From assembly GCF_000980895.1 (NCBI RefSeq), contig NZ_LAZX01000092.1:123501-187500 (forward strand): DNA of 64,000 bases, given 5' to 3'. The notes below the pieces were generated by a model that did no database searches, had not been told where the DNA came from, and saw nothing but the letters and a program-made list of their open reading frames with translations. Source of the DNA: Sphingomonas sp. Ag1. GTDB taxonomy: Bacteria; Pseudomonadota; Alphaproteobacteria; Sphingomonadales; Sphingomonadaceae. Shown one piece after another: positions 55,859 to 64,000 of the stretch; the stretch's first letter is position 1; each line of letters begins with the position of its first letter. The position numbers and the translations under genes were made by a program.

Positions 55859-57775
55859 TCAGCGCGGTGCGAGCAGCCGATCGAGACCGGTCTCTCCCGC
55901 ACCGGTCTTTTCCAGCCGCGGGTAGCGCAGCCCGCCGCGCCAGTCGAGCGCCACCTGACGGTAGGTATCGCCGTTCTTGACCCACAATTGTACCGGCTGC
56001 TGGTTGTCCTTGGCCGCGGTGATCGCTGCCTTCAGCCGGTCGTCGGAATAGCTCTGGCCGTTGACCGACACGATCGTGGTGCCGATCGTCAGCCCGGCGT
56101 CGAATGCAGGCGATCCCCAGGTGACGCCGGTGACGTCGCCGCCCTGGCCGACCACGAACCCGCCGGAATAGGTCAGGTCGGTGTGCTTGCGGGTCTTTTC
56201 GTTGGCACGGAACGACGCCGTCGGCTCGGCCGCATAGACCAGCCGGTAACCGTTGCGCTCGAACCCGGACAGGGGCGCGCCCTTGGCATTTTCAGTCAGC
56301 CGCTGCGTCAGCAGCCCGCGCCAGTCGTGCGGCTGGATCTTGTCCAGCGTCGCGACGACATCGTCGAACGTATAGGTCAGCACGCCCCAGTCGCCGTCCC
56401 GCACGCCGAAAAACGCCTTGGCGAAATCGTCGATCGATTTCTTGCCGCCCGACAACTGGCGCAGCATCGAATCGACCTCGAGCCAGACCAGCAGGCCCTC
56501 GTTGTAATAATCCTCGCTGCGCTGCCAGCTCGACCAGCCCTTGGGCCGACGGGCGGAGATCACCGGATCGTTGGTGGTGTCGATCAGGGGGCGCCACTGC
56601 CGCGCAGGCTGGCTGTCATACAGCGCCGCAATCGCCGCCAACTGGTCCAGCGTATCCTGCTTCGAGACGAGACCCGAACGCGCCTGGAGGACATAGCCCC
56701 AGAATTGCGTCTGCCCTTCGTACACCCACAACAGCGAATTGCGCGTCGGCATCCGGAAATCGGGCGTCCACGAATCCGCGCCGCGCCGGAACTTGCCGTT
56801 CCAGCTGTGGGTGAACTCGTGCGGCAACAGGTTGCGCCGGCCGGGCCCGTCATTCCACTTGGTGAAATAGCCCGGCGTCACGCCATTCTCGCTCGACCGG
56901 TGATGTTCCAGCCCGATGCTGCCGAGGTTGTCGGTGATCGACAGCAGGAATGTGTAATTGTCGTAATGCTGCGCGCCGAATGTTTTCACCGCCTGATCGA
57001 CCAGTCGCTTGTGCGCGTCGATCTGCGCCGGCGTGGCGGCAAGCTCGCCCGGCGTGTCGGCATAAACCGCCAGCTTCACCCGGTTGCTGAGCGGCCATGT
57101 CTTGCCATAGCGCCCCGCAAGGATCGGCGAATCGACCAGCGTGTCATAGTCGGTCGTCTGGTAGACATAGGTCGAACCGTTCACCTTTGCCGGCACCGCG
57201 CCGGCCGCGGTCCAGCCTTCCGGATAGGTGACCGTCATCTGGATCGGGATCTGCCGGGTGAAATAGCCGGCCGGATAGAGGCTCACCGAATTGGGCTGAA
57301 GGCTCAGCATGTCCGGCGTCATCACCACGCGGCCCTGATCGGGCTTGGTGGCGGAAATGAACTGGAAGCTCGCCTCGATCGTCTTGGTGCCCTGCGGCAC
57401 GTCGAGGTGGAAGGCGAAGACATCGACCGTGTCGCGCGTCCACGGAATGACCTTGCCATCGGCCTTGAACACCAGCCCTGCCAGCTTCTCGATCTCGCCG
57501 CGCGGCCCGTGCTTGCCGGGCAGCCATGCCGGGTACAGCAGCACCGTCGGCCCGGCCTTTGCCACCGGGATCGTCTGCGTGACGCGAAAGATCCGGCGGC
57601 CGATGTCGGTCGCATCGACCTTCAGCGCGATCGTGCCGGGATAGGGCTGGTCGACCGGCGCCGGGATCGTGTCGACGATGGCGGCGGGCTGGGGAGTCGA
57701 GTTGCCGGCGGGAACCTGAGCGACAACGGCGGCAGTGGACGCGAGCAGCGCGCCCGCAATGACGATACGGAACAT
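55859..57775 (-). CDS. M61-family metallopeptidase with PDZ domain
   Basis: The 638-residue exported protease has a signal peptide of about 20 residues (FRIVIAGALLASTAAVVAQ). It has an N-terminal beta domain (about 40-210) and a catalytic domain with the zinc motif HEFTH (319-323), followed by SWNGKFRRGADSW. A C-terminal PDZ domain (about 515-600, GDVTGVTWGSPAFDAGLTIG) completes it. M61 members are glycyl aminopeptidases and related enzymes acting in the periplasm. It is full length. It is probably monocistronic or read through into ppa. Confidence 0.93.
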   Translation of the reverse strand: MFRIVIAGALLASTAAVVAQVPAGNSTPQPAAIVDTIPAPVDQPYPGTIALKVDATDIGRRIFRVTQTIPVAKAGPTVLLYPAWLPGKHGPRGEIEKLAGLVFKADGKVIPWTRDTVDVFAFHLDVPQGTKTIEASFQFISATKPDQGRVVMTPDMLSLQPNSVSLYPAGYFTRQIPIQMTVTYPEGWTAAGAVPAKVNGSTYVYQTTDYDTLVDSPILAGRYGKTWPLSNRVKLAVYADTPGELAATPAQIDAHKRLVDQAVKTFGAQHYDNYTFLLSITDNLGSIGLEHHRSSENGVTPGYFTKWNDGPGRRNLLPHEFTHSWNGKFRRGADSWTPDFRMPTRNSLLWVYEGQTQFWGYVLQARSGLVSKQDTLDQLAAIAALYDSQPARQWRPLIDTTNDPVISARRPKGWSSWQRSEDYYNEGLLVWLEVDSMLRQLSGGKKSIDDFAKAFFGVRDGDWGVLTYTFDDVVATLDKIQPHDWRGLLTQRLTENAKGAPLSGFERNGYRLVYAAEPTASFRANEKTRKHTDLTYSGGFVVGQGGDVTGVTWGSPAFDAGLTIGTTIVSVNGQSYSDDRLKAAITAAKDNQQPVQLWVKNGDTYRQVALDWRGGLRYPRLEKTGAGETGLDRLLAPR

Positions 57776-57808
57776 GGCTGACCCCGCTAGCGGCCAACGC
57801 CGCGAAGC

Positions 57809-58453
57809 TCAATTGCCCAGCATGTTGATCGTGAAGGCGACGACGCCCAGGTTGAAGATGAACGCCGCCAGCCCGTGGCCGATCACCACCCGGCGCATCG
57901 CGCGCGACTGGATCGCCACGTCGGCGGTCTGGAACGTCATGCCCAGCGTGAAGGCGAAATAGATGAAGTCCCAATAATCCGGTGCGTCGCCGGTCGGGAA
58001 ATCCAGCCCCCTGGCGTCCTTTCCCCCATCCTGAGTGTAGAAGAGATGGGCATAGTGCAGGGCGTAAGCGATATTCGAGAACAGCCATGCCGCCGCCAGC
58101 GTGATGATGATCAGCACCCGGTCCTTGTCGACGCGCTCGGCGCTCAGTTCACTGGCCACCGTCACCAGGATTACGGCCATCACCAATGCCGTCAGGACAA
58201 GCAGGGCGGATCGGTTGGCGTCGTTGCGCTCGGCCGTCCGCCGCATGTCCGCGGTCTTGTCGTCGAGCAGCGGCCATAGCGAGACGAGGAAGACCACGCT
58301 CGCCGTGTCGAAACCGATCATCAGCGCGCGCCCGGGCGTGGTGCCGACAATCACCGCAATGCCGCAGGCGATGATCAGCAGGCCGACGAAGGCCAGGAAG
58401 CGCGCCGGAGCGATCCTGTTGCCGACCCGCCACTCGCTGCGTGCCCTTGTCAT
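57809..58453 (-). CDS. DUF1345 membrane protein
   Basis: The 214-residue inner-membrane protein has about five to six helices (two near 15-60, then about 78-100, 114-133, 155-175 and 188-210). Features of the DUF1345 family are [55 protein letters not shown] and a final [20 protein letters not shown]. Its function is unknown. It diverges from hisS; the start at 58453 leaves 48 bases between them. Confidence 0.9.
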   Translation of the reverse strand: MTRARSEWRVGNRIAPARFLAFVGLLIIACGIAVIVGTTPGRALMIGFDTASVVFLVSLWPLLDDKTADMRRTAERNDANRSALLVLTALVMAVILVTVASELSAERVDKDRVLIIITLAAAWLFSNIAYALHYAHLFYTQDGGKDARGLDFPTGDAPDYWDFIYFAFTLGMTFQTADVAIQSRAMRRVVIGHGLAAFIFNLGVVAFTINMLGN

Positions 58454-58501
58454 GCGTCAGGTGCTAGCGCGCCGCGCAACGCGCGCCTAGATGCGGCCGT
58501 G

Positions 58502-59748
58502 ATGGCCCGTATCCAGACTCCCAATCGCGTGCGCGGCACGCAGGACATTTTCGGCAGCGACCAGCGCCGCTTCGCGCAGGTGCTCGACACCTTCGATCGC
58601 GTGCGCAAGCTCTATTGCTTCCAGCGTGTCGAGATCCCGATGTTCGAGGCGACCGAGGTGTTCGCCCGCTCGATCGGCGAGACGACCGATGTCGTGTCGA
58701 AGGAAATGTACACCTTCCCCGATCGCGGCGGCGATTCGTTGACGCTGCGGCCGGAATTCACCGCCGGCATCGCGCGCGCTTATCTGACCGAGGGCTGGCA
58801 GCAGTTTGCGCCCCTGAAGGTCGCGACCTCTGGCGCAGTGTTTCGCTACGAGCGCCCGCAGAAGGGACGCTATCGCCAGTTCCACCAGATCGATGCCGAG
58901 ATCCTCGGCGCGCCTGAACCCGCGGCGGACGTCGAATTGCTGACGCTTGCCGATCAGCTGCTGCACGAACTCGGCATCGCCGATGGCGTGACGCTTCAGC
59001 TCAACACGCTGGGCGACGCCGAAACGCGCGACGCCTGGCGCGCGGCGTTGGTGGCGCATTTCGAGGCGCATCGCGGCGACCTGTCTGAGGACAGCCTGAC
59101 CCGGCTCGACAAGAATCCGATGCGCATCCTCGATTCGAAGGATCCACGCGATCGCCCGATCGCCGATGCCGCGCTCGGGATCGATGATTTCCTGACCGAG
59201 GAGGCGCGCGCCTTCTTCGATGCGGTGACCGCCGGCCTCGATGCGGCGGGCGTGAAGTGGACCCGCAACGACCGGCTCGTCCGCGGCCTCGACTATTACC
59301 GCCACACCGCGTTCGAGTTCGTCACCGATCGCCTCGGCGCGCAGGGCACGGTGCTGGCCGGCGGGCGCTATGACGGCCTCGTCGAAAGCCTGGGTGGCCA
59401 GCCGACCGCTGGTGTCGGCTGGGCAGCTGGCGTCGAGCGGCTGGCGATGCTGCTGGAGGAGCCGGAATTCGCCGGTCCGGTCAACGTGATTGCGGAAAGC
59501 ACGGGCCTTGAGCTTCTGGCGACAGCGGCGGTCGCCGCGCTGCGCCGCGGCGGTGTCGCGGCGGAAGCGACGATCGAGGGCAGCCCGCGCAAGCGGTTCG
59601 ACAAGGCGCTCAAGCGCAAGCCCTCGCAGACGATGAGCCTGTCGCTGCGTGACGGCGCGCTTCAGGTGTCCCAGCGCGGCTATGGCGCCGGGCAGGACGC
59701 GATCGACCAGGTGCGCGCCATCGTCGACCCGGTGATCGCGGCGCATAA

Positions 59749-59752
<4 letters not shown>
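58502..59752 (+). CDS. hisS: Histidine--tRNA ligase
   Basis: The 416-residue class II aminoacyl-tRNA synthetase has motif 1 region [13 protein letters not shown], motif 2 [20 protein letters not shown], the histidine-specific [14 protein letters not shown], and motif 3 [14 protein letters not shown], plus a C-terminal anticodon-binding domain (about 320-410). The start is ATG 58502 directly after an in-frame GTG at 58499. prfA overlaps its stop by 4 bases, giving a translation-related operon hisS-prfA-prmC. Confidence 0.97.
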
Positions 59753-60814
<1,062 letters not shown>

Positions 60815-60822
<8 letters not shown>

Positions 60823-61630
60823 GGCGCGCGCCGCGCTCAATGCCGCGGCGGCGCGCTTCGGCTTCTCCGAAACGCCGCGGCTCGATGCCGAGCTGCTGCT
60901 CGCCCACGCGCTTGGTATCACCCGCGAACGCCTGTTGCTGACCCTCGGCGATCAGCCGGTCCCCCCCGGTTTCGCCGATCTGGTGGAGCGCCGCGCCGCG
61001 CATGAGCCCATCGCCTATATCACCGGCACGCGTGCCTTCTGGACGATCGACCTCGCCGTCGCTCCCGGCGTCCTCATCCCCCGTCCTGACAGCGAGACGC
61101 TGATCGAGGCCGCGGTGGACTTTTTCGCCGGCACATCGGGACCCGGCACGATCCTCGACCTGGGGACAGGCTCCGGCGCGTTGCTGCTCGCCGCGCTGGA
61201 CCAGTGGCCGGCTGCGACCGGGGTCGGCATCGATGCGTCGCCGGCCGCGCTCGACATTGCGGCGGCCAATGCAGCCCGGATTGCGCCCGGCCGCGCCACG
61301 ATCCTGGCCGGCGACTGGCACGGTACCGGCCAGCAATTCGACCTGGTTCTGTGCAACCCGCCTTATATCGCGCGTGATGCCGCCCTCCCGGTCGAGGTTG
61401 CCGGGCACGAACCCGCCTCCGCGCTCTATGCGGGCGCCGACGGGCTCACGGATTATGCGCGGATCGCGCCGTTGCTCCGGCGTCAGATCGCGCCGGGCGG
61501 CGTCGCCTGTGTGGAGATCGGCGCGGATCAGCGTCACTCCGCCGGTGCGTTGTTCACGGCGGAGGGACTTCACGTCACATTTCGGCAGGACTTGGCGGGA
61601 CGTGACCGTTGCCTTGTTATCACGCCTTGA
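60815..61630 (+). CDS. prmC: Release factor glutamine methyltransferase PrmC
   Basis: The 271-residue SAM-dependent enzyme N5-methylates the GGQ glutamine of release factors. An N-terminal helical domain (about 1-75) is followed by a Rossmann fold with the SAM motif DLGTGSG (115-121), an acidic [14 protein letters not shown] motif, and the catalytic NPPY (181-184). [12 protein letters not shown] is also typical. It starts at ATG 60815 inside the end of prfA, on which it acts. The pairing is conserved across bacteria. Confidence 0.97.
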
Positions 61631-61707
61631 AACGACACGGCCGGTTCACAATATTTCTCTTTGAGATAGCCCGCTCAGCAGCTATGGCGAGCGCAGGGGC
61701 ACGCAAA

Positions 61708-61741
61708 TCAACATTGTCTGTTGAATTGGGCGGATCGCCCA
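61708..61741. other. Two small inverted repeats in the prmC-DUF4167 gap
   Basis: TCAACA/TGTTGA (61708-61724, loop TTGTC) and TGGGCG/CGCCCA (61727-61741, loop AT-GAT style of 3 nt) lie back to back in the 257-bp gap between prmC and the DUF4167 gene. They may be the prmC terminator or a leader structure of the DUF4167 gene; there is no strong T-tract. Nothing else is recognisable in this gap. Confidence 0.3.
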
Positions 61742-61887
61742 CCCTTCGTCATCAGCCGCTGCAGTCCGGCGGCCATGGCAGGCCTTGAAGGTGCGGCGTT
61801 ACCCGCCGCTTCCGCCCGGGCCGGGGAATGTTGCACCGAATATCCCGGGAGCAAGGCCGTTTTTGGTTTGAGGACGAGGACAGTATT

Positions 61888-62781
61888 TTGATCAACAATC
61901 GTCAGAACGGCCGTCGTCGCGGCCGCGGTGGACAGCGCCCGCAAGGTGGCGGGAACCAGGGTTCGCGCGATAACGGCAATCGGATTGACAGTCGCGCGCG
62001 CGGCAACGCCAGCCAGTTGTACGAAAAGTACAAGAACATGGCGTCGGACGCGCAGCGCCAGGGCGATCGGGTAAACACCGAATATTACCTCCAGTTCGCT
62101 GACCATTATTTCCGCGTGCTCGCCGACCAGCGCGGCCGGTACGAGGATAATAACCGCGAACGCCGCCCGCAGAACGACTTCGACGGCGACGAGGAATATG
62201 GCGACGAGGGCGAGGCGATCCGGGCGGATGAGCAGGGTCGTGGCGGTCAGGACGACCGCGGTGACCGCAGTGCGCGCCAGCGTGATGATCGTCCCCGCGG
62301 CCAGCGCGATGACGATCGTGCCCGCATGCACCGCGACGACGAACAGCGCGCCGATGGTGAGCAGGGTGCGGTGCAGCGCTCCGACAATCGCCGATCGGAT
62401 GGTGATCGCCAGCGCGAACGCCGCCCGCGGTATAATGGGCAGCGCGACGGCCAGCCGCGCGAGGAATTTGGCGGCGACGTCGCTTCTTCGGGCAATGATG
62501 CCGGCGCGCCGGATCGTGCACTGACCAGCGACGCCGAAGCGCCGACGAGCCAGCCGCCGGTGAGCCAGTCTTCGGTAGCGGGCGAGGGATCGGCCGATGC
62601 GACGCTGGCGCCCAAGCGTCGCGGTCGCCCGCGCAAGGTGGTGGCCGAGGACGGCGATCAGCTTGGCTTCGATGCCAGCGCGCTGCCGCCGGCAATCGGC
62701 GCTGAGGATTCGGCGGGGGATGCGGCGCCCAAGCCGCGGCGCCGTCGGACGATCGTGGCACCGGCGGAAGTCGACGCCTGA
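61888..62781 (+). CDS. DUF4167 RNA-binding-like protein
   Basis: The 297-residue protein has a strongly basic N-terminus (INNRQNGRRRGRGGQRPQGG). The DUF4167 core follows (about 35-85: ARGNASQLYEKYKNMASDAQ, RVNTEYYLQFADHYFRVLAD). The rest is a long low-complexity Arg/Asp/Gly/Gln-rich region with a late AT-hook-like RRGRPRKV and KPRRRRT. It is probably a nucleic-acid-associated protein conserved in alphaproteobacteria downstream of prfA-prmC; no established function is known to me. The start is TTG 61888 with a GAGG about 8 bases upstream, because family members begin (M)INNRQ; an in-frame ATG at 61828 is an alternative. Confidence 0.88.
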   Translation: MINNRQNGRRRGRGGQRPQGGGNQGSRDNGNRIDSRARGNASQLYEKYKNMASDAQRQGDRVNTEYYLQFADHYFRVLADQRGRYEDNNRERRPQNDFDGDEEYGDEGEAIRADEQGRGGQDDRGDRSARQRDDRPRGQRDDDRARMHRDDEQRADGEQGAVQRSDNRRSDGDRQRERRPRYNGQRDGQPREEFGGDVASSGNDAGAPDRALTSDAEAPTSQPPVSQSSVAGEGSADATLAPKRRGRPRKVVAEDGDQLGFDASALPPAIGAEDSAGDAAPKPRRRRTIVAPAEVDA

Positions 62782-62813
62782 CGCCAACCGATTGGCGATT
62801 GCTGATCAACCAG

Positions 62814-62844
62814 GGGCCGGTGACGCAAGGCGCGTCACTGGCCC
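62814..62844 (+). terminator. Terminator after DUF4167 gene
   Basis: A 13-bp stem with one G-U pair (GGGCCGGTGACGC at 62814-62826, GCGTCACTGGCCC at 62832-62844) and loop AAGGC is followed by TTCGTCATTT. It lies 32 bases after the stop. Confidence 0.75.
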
Positions 62845-62914
62845 TTCGTCATTTCTGACCTGTCATTTAGGGCCGGGTTGTTGATGATCGGATTCGCGGG
62901 AAACGCCGGGCACG

Positions 62915-63220
62915 TCAGGGGCGGCCCACATTCCCTGCATTGTCGCGTTCCTCGAAATCGCGCGTGTCGACCGCCTCGTCATGGCCGGTTCCCGACGACA
63001 GGAAGGTGAGACCCATCAGCGCGCCCGCCATCAGCACCGATCCCGTCACACCGCCTACGGTGGCAAGCGCCGCAATCCAATTAAGCTCGCCATAGGCGCG
63101 TCCGACCAGCCAGATCGCCAGGACCGATGCGATCACGCCGATGACGCCGCTCCAGCTCAACAGGCGGCGAAATCGTGCCCAGGCGAAACGGGCGTATTCA
63201 GGGTCATCAAGGCGGCTCAT
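62915..63220 (-). CDS. Small two-helix membrane protein
   Basis: The 101-residue protein has a cytoplasmic N-terminus (SRLDDPEYARFAWARFRRLL) and two hydrophobic helices (about 24-42, VIGVIASVLAIWLVGRAYG; about 48-70, ALATVGGVTGSVLMAGALMG). A charged C-terminus (HDEAVDTRDFEERDN) follows. The start at ATG 63220 (MSRLDDPEY) is chosen because GGAAAG precedes it; an ATG at 63229 is also possible. I recognise no named family, although short proteins of this layout are common next to core genes in sphingomonads. The divergent CBS-domain gene starts 102 bases away. Confidence 0.7.
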   Translation of the reverse strand: MSRLDDPEYARFAWARFRRLLSWSGVIGVIASVLAIWLVGRAYGELNWIAALATVGGVTGSVLMAGALMGLTFLSSGTGHDEAVDTRDFEERDNAGNVGRP

Positions 63221-63322
63221 GCTTTCCATTTGCCGTGAAATGGCGCAGTCTTCCAGCATGAAGGCGCCCGCGATCGGCTCCTGAGCCGTCGCACGGGCCC
63301 TCTGACGATAAGGAGAGAGGCG

Positions 63323-63751
63323 TTGACGATCGCGGCAATCCTGAGCGGCAAGGGTCACGACATCGTGACGGTAACGGCTGGCGATTCGGTTCGCGACGCA
63401 GTGGCGCTGCTGGCCGACCGACGGATCGGCGCGGTGCCCGTGCTCGATCGCGGAGAGGTCGCCGGCGTATTTTCGGAACGCGATGTCATCTATTGCCTGA
63501 AGGAAGGCGACACGAGCGTGCTGGATCGCCCCGTGCGCGAGGTGATGACCGCACCCGCCGTCACCGTCTCGCCGCAGGATGCGGTGATGGGGGCGCTGTC
63601 ATTGATGACGCGGCGCCGGATCCGCCACCTGCCGGTGATCGAGCAGGGGCGGATGGTCGGCATCGTCTCGATCGGTGATCTCGTCAAATACCGCATCGAT
63701 CGTGTGGAGGCGGATGCCGCGGCGATGCGCGACTATATCCAGCAGGCCTAG
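63323..63751 (+). CDS. CBS-domain protein
   Basis: The 142-residue protein is essentially a pair of CBS motifs (about 8-62 and 74-128: DIVTVTAGDSVRDAVALLAD, REVMTAPAVTVSPQDAVMGA, RIRHLPVIEQGRMVGIVSIG). Such Bateman modules bind adenine nucleotides or NAD-type ligands and often regulate other proteins. The last part GDLVKYRIDRVEADAAAMRD is typical of the stand-alone HPII-like group. The start codon is TTG 63323 with a strong AAGGAGAGAGG upstream. Confidence 0.92.
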   Translation: MTIAAILSGKGHDIVTVTAGDSVRDAVALLADRRIGAVPVLDRGEVAGVFSERDVIYCLKEGDTSVLDRPVREVMTAPAVTVSPQDAVMGALSLMTRRRIRHLPVIEQGRMVGIVSIGDLVKYRIDRVEADAAAMRDYIQQA

Positions 63752-63758
63752 CTGCGCG

Positions 63759-64000
63759 TCACACCCGGTTGCGCACCAGCGCGACTGTCTCGCGCACCAG
63801 CGGGCGTGCCACCACCAGCAGCATCGCGCCATAGGTCGCGGCGCCGACGCTCACCAGCATCAGCAGCCGCAGGACCGGCGGCCAGTCTACCGCGCGATCG
63901 ACCAGCACGACAATGCCGGCCATCACCCCGGCGGACACCAGCGTCGGCGCGATCGCCTGCGCCATGTCGCGCACCCGCGCGCCGATCACCGGGAGGGCCA
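63759..64000 (-). CDS. Probable lipopolysaccharide/oligosaccharide flippase, C-terminal end (runs off window)
   Basis: The minus-strand frame is open to the window edge, so only the last 80 residues are visible. They contain two hydrophobic helices (around APTLVSAGVMAGIVVLVDRA and LRLLMLVSVGAATYGAMLLV) and end RPLVRETVALVRNRV. The pattern resembles the C-terminus of MATE/Wzx-type polysaccharide flippases (LPS biosynthesis proteins) in sphingomonads. With so little sequence, a different polytopic membrane protein cannot be excluded. Confidence 0.5.
   Translation of the reverse strand, partial: ALPVIGARVRDMAQAIAPTLVSAGVMAGIVVLVDRAVDWPPVLRLLMLVSVGAATYGAMLLVVARPLVRETVALVRNRV

Overview
The window is a GC-rich chromosomal segment of an alphaproteobacterium, most likely a sphingomonad (Sphingomonadaceae, Sphingomonas-like). 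I infer this from the alphaproteobacterial C4-type 5-aminolevulinate synthase, a MucR/Ros-type regulator, the prfA-prmC-DUF4167 order, the infA-maf-RNase E/G-yacG cluster, CobS/CobT, and protein style throughout. No species name can be given from the sequence alone. Almost everything is core chromosome. The only clearly foreign stretch is about 2.4-4.3 kb.

Layout. 1-2.4 kb: the end of coxB and complete coxA (aa3-type cytochrome oxidase), closed by a strong terminator. 2.4-4.3 kb: an AT-richer accessory patch with an orphan Rhs-tail-like glycine-rich protein, a small multi-spanning membrane protein directly coupled to it, then broken pieces of a tyrosine recombinase and a phosphopantetheinyl transferase, ending at tRNA-Phe. 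4.3-6.4 kb: minus-strand tRNA-Phe, yacG, RNase E/G, maf and infA. 6.5-9.7 kb: 3-hydroxyacyl-CoA dehydrogenase, hemA and murI. 9.8-13.7 kb: plsY-dprA, a Crp/Fnr regulator and murA. 13.8-18.8 kb: flavin monooxygenase, glycine-zipper lipoprotein, malic enzyme and ogt. 19-23 kb: mutS and hslU. 23-28.9 kb: a MarR-controlled tripartite efflux operon (outer-membrane factor, HlyD adaptor, DHA2 pump) followed by an acyl-CoA dehydrogenase. 29-32.1 kb: M16 protease plus a coupled small protein. 32.2-36.8 kb: a minus-strand cluster of glyoxalase-fold proteins, a RibD-like reductase, a tandem DUF1428 protein and a GST, divergent from an HxlR regulator. 36.8-39.8 kb: cobS-cobT. 40.3-42.1 kb: ugd and a VOC protein. 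42.3-48.3 kb: ftsK, a BlaI/BlaR1-type pair, an MBL-fold hydrolase and a DUF4230 protein. 48.3-50.7 kb: nadA and glmM. 50.9-53.6 kb: DAACS symporter, DUF2236 protein and MucR. 53.8-58.5 kb: DMT transporter, GNAT acetyltransferase, ppa, M61 peptidase and DUF1345 protein. 58.5-62.8 kb: hisS-prfA-prmC and DUF4167 protein. 62.9-64 kb: a small membrane protein, a CBS-domain protein and the C-terminus of a probable polysaccharide flippase running off the edge.

Functional themes: translation and RNA maintenance (infA, RNase E/G, hisS, prfA, prmC, tRNA-Phe), envelope and peptidoglycan (murI, murA, glmM, plsY, ugd), DNA repair and chromosome handling (mutS, ogt, dprA, ftsK), and several regulator-plus-target units that carry recognisable operator-like palindromes (MarR, HxlR, BlaI). 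Many genes are translationally coupled by ATGA overlaps, and several convergent pairs are separated by strong hairpins. No CRISPR array, prophage, intact insertion sequence or replication origin was seen. The best candidates for something undescribed are the orphan toxin-tail/membrane-protein pair at 2.4-3.4 kb, the HxlR-linked VOC/DUF1428 cluster, the BlaI/BlaR1-MBL-DUF4230 block, and the cysteine-less MucR.
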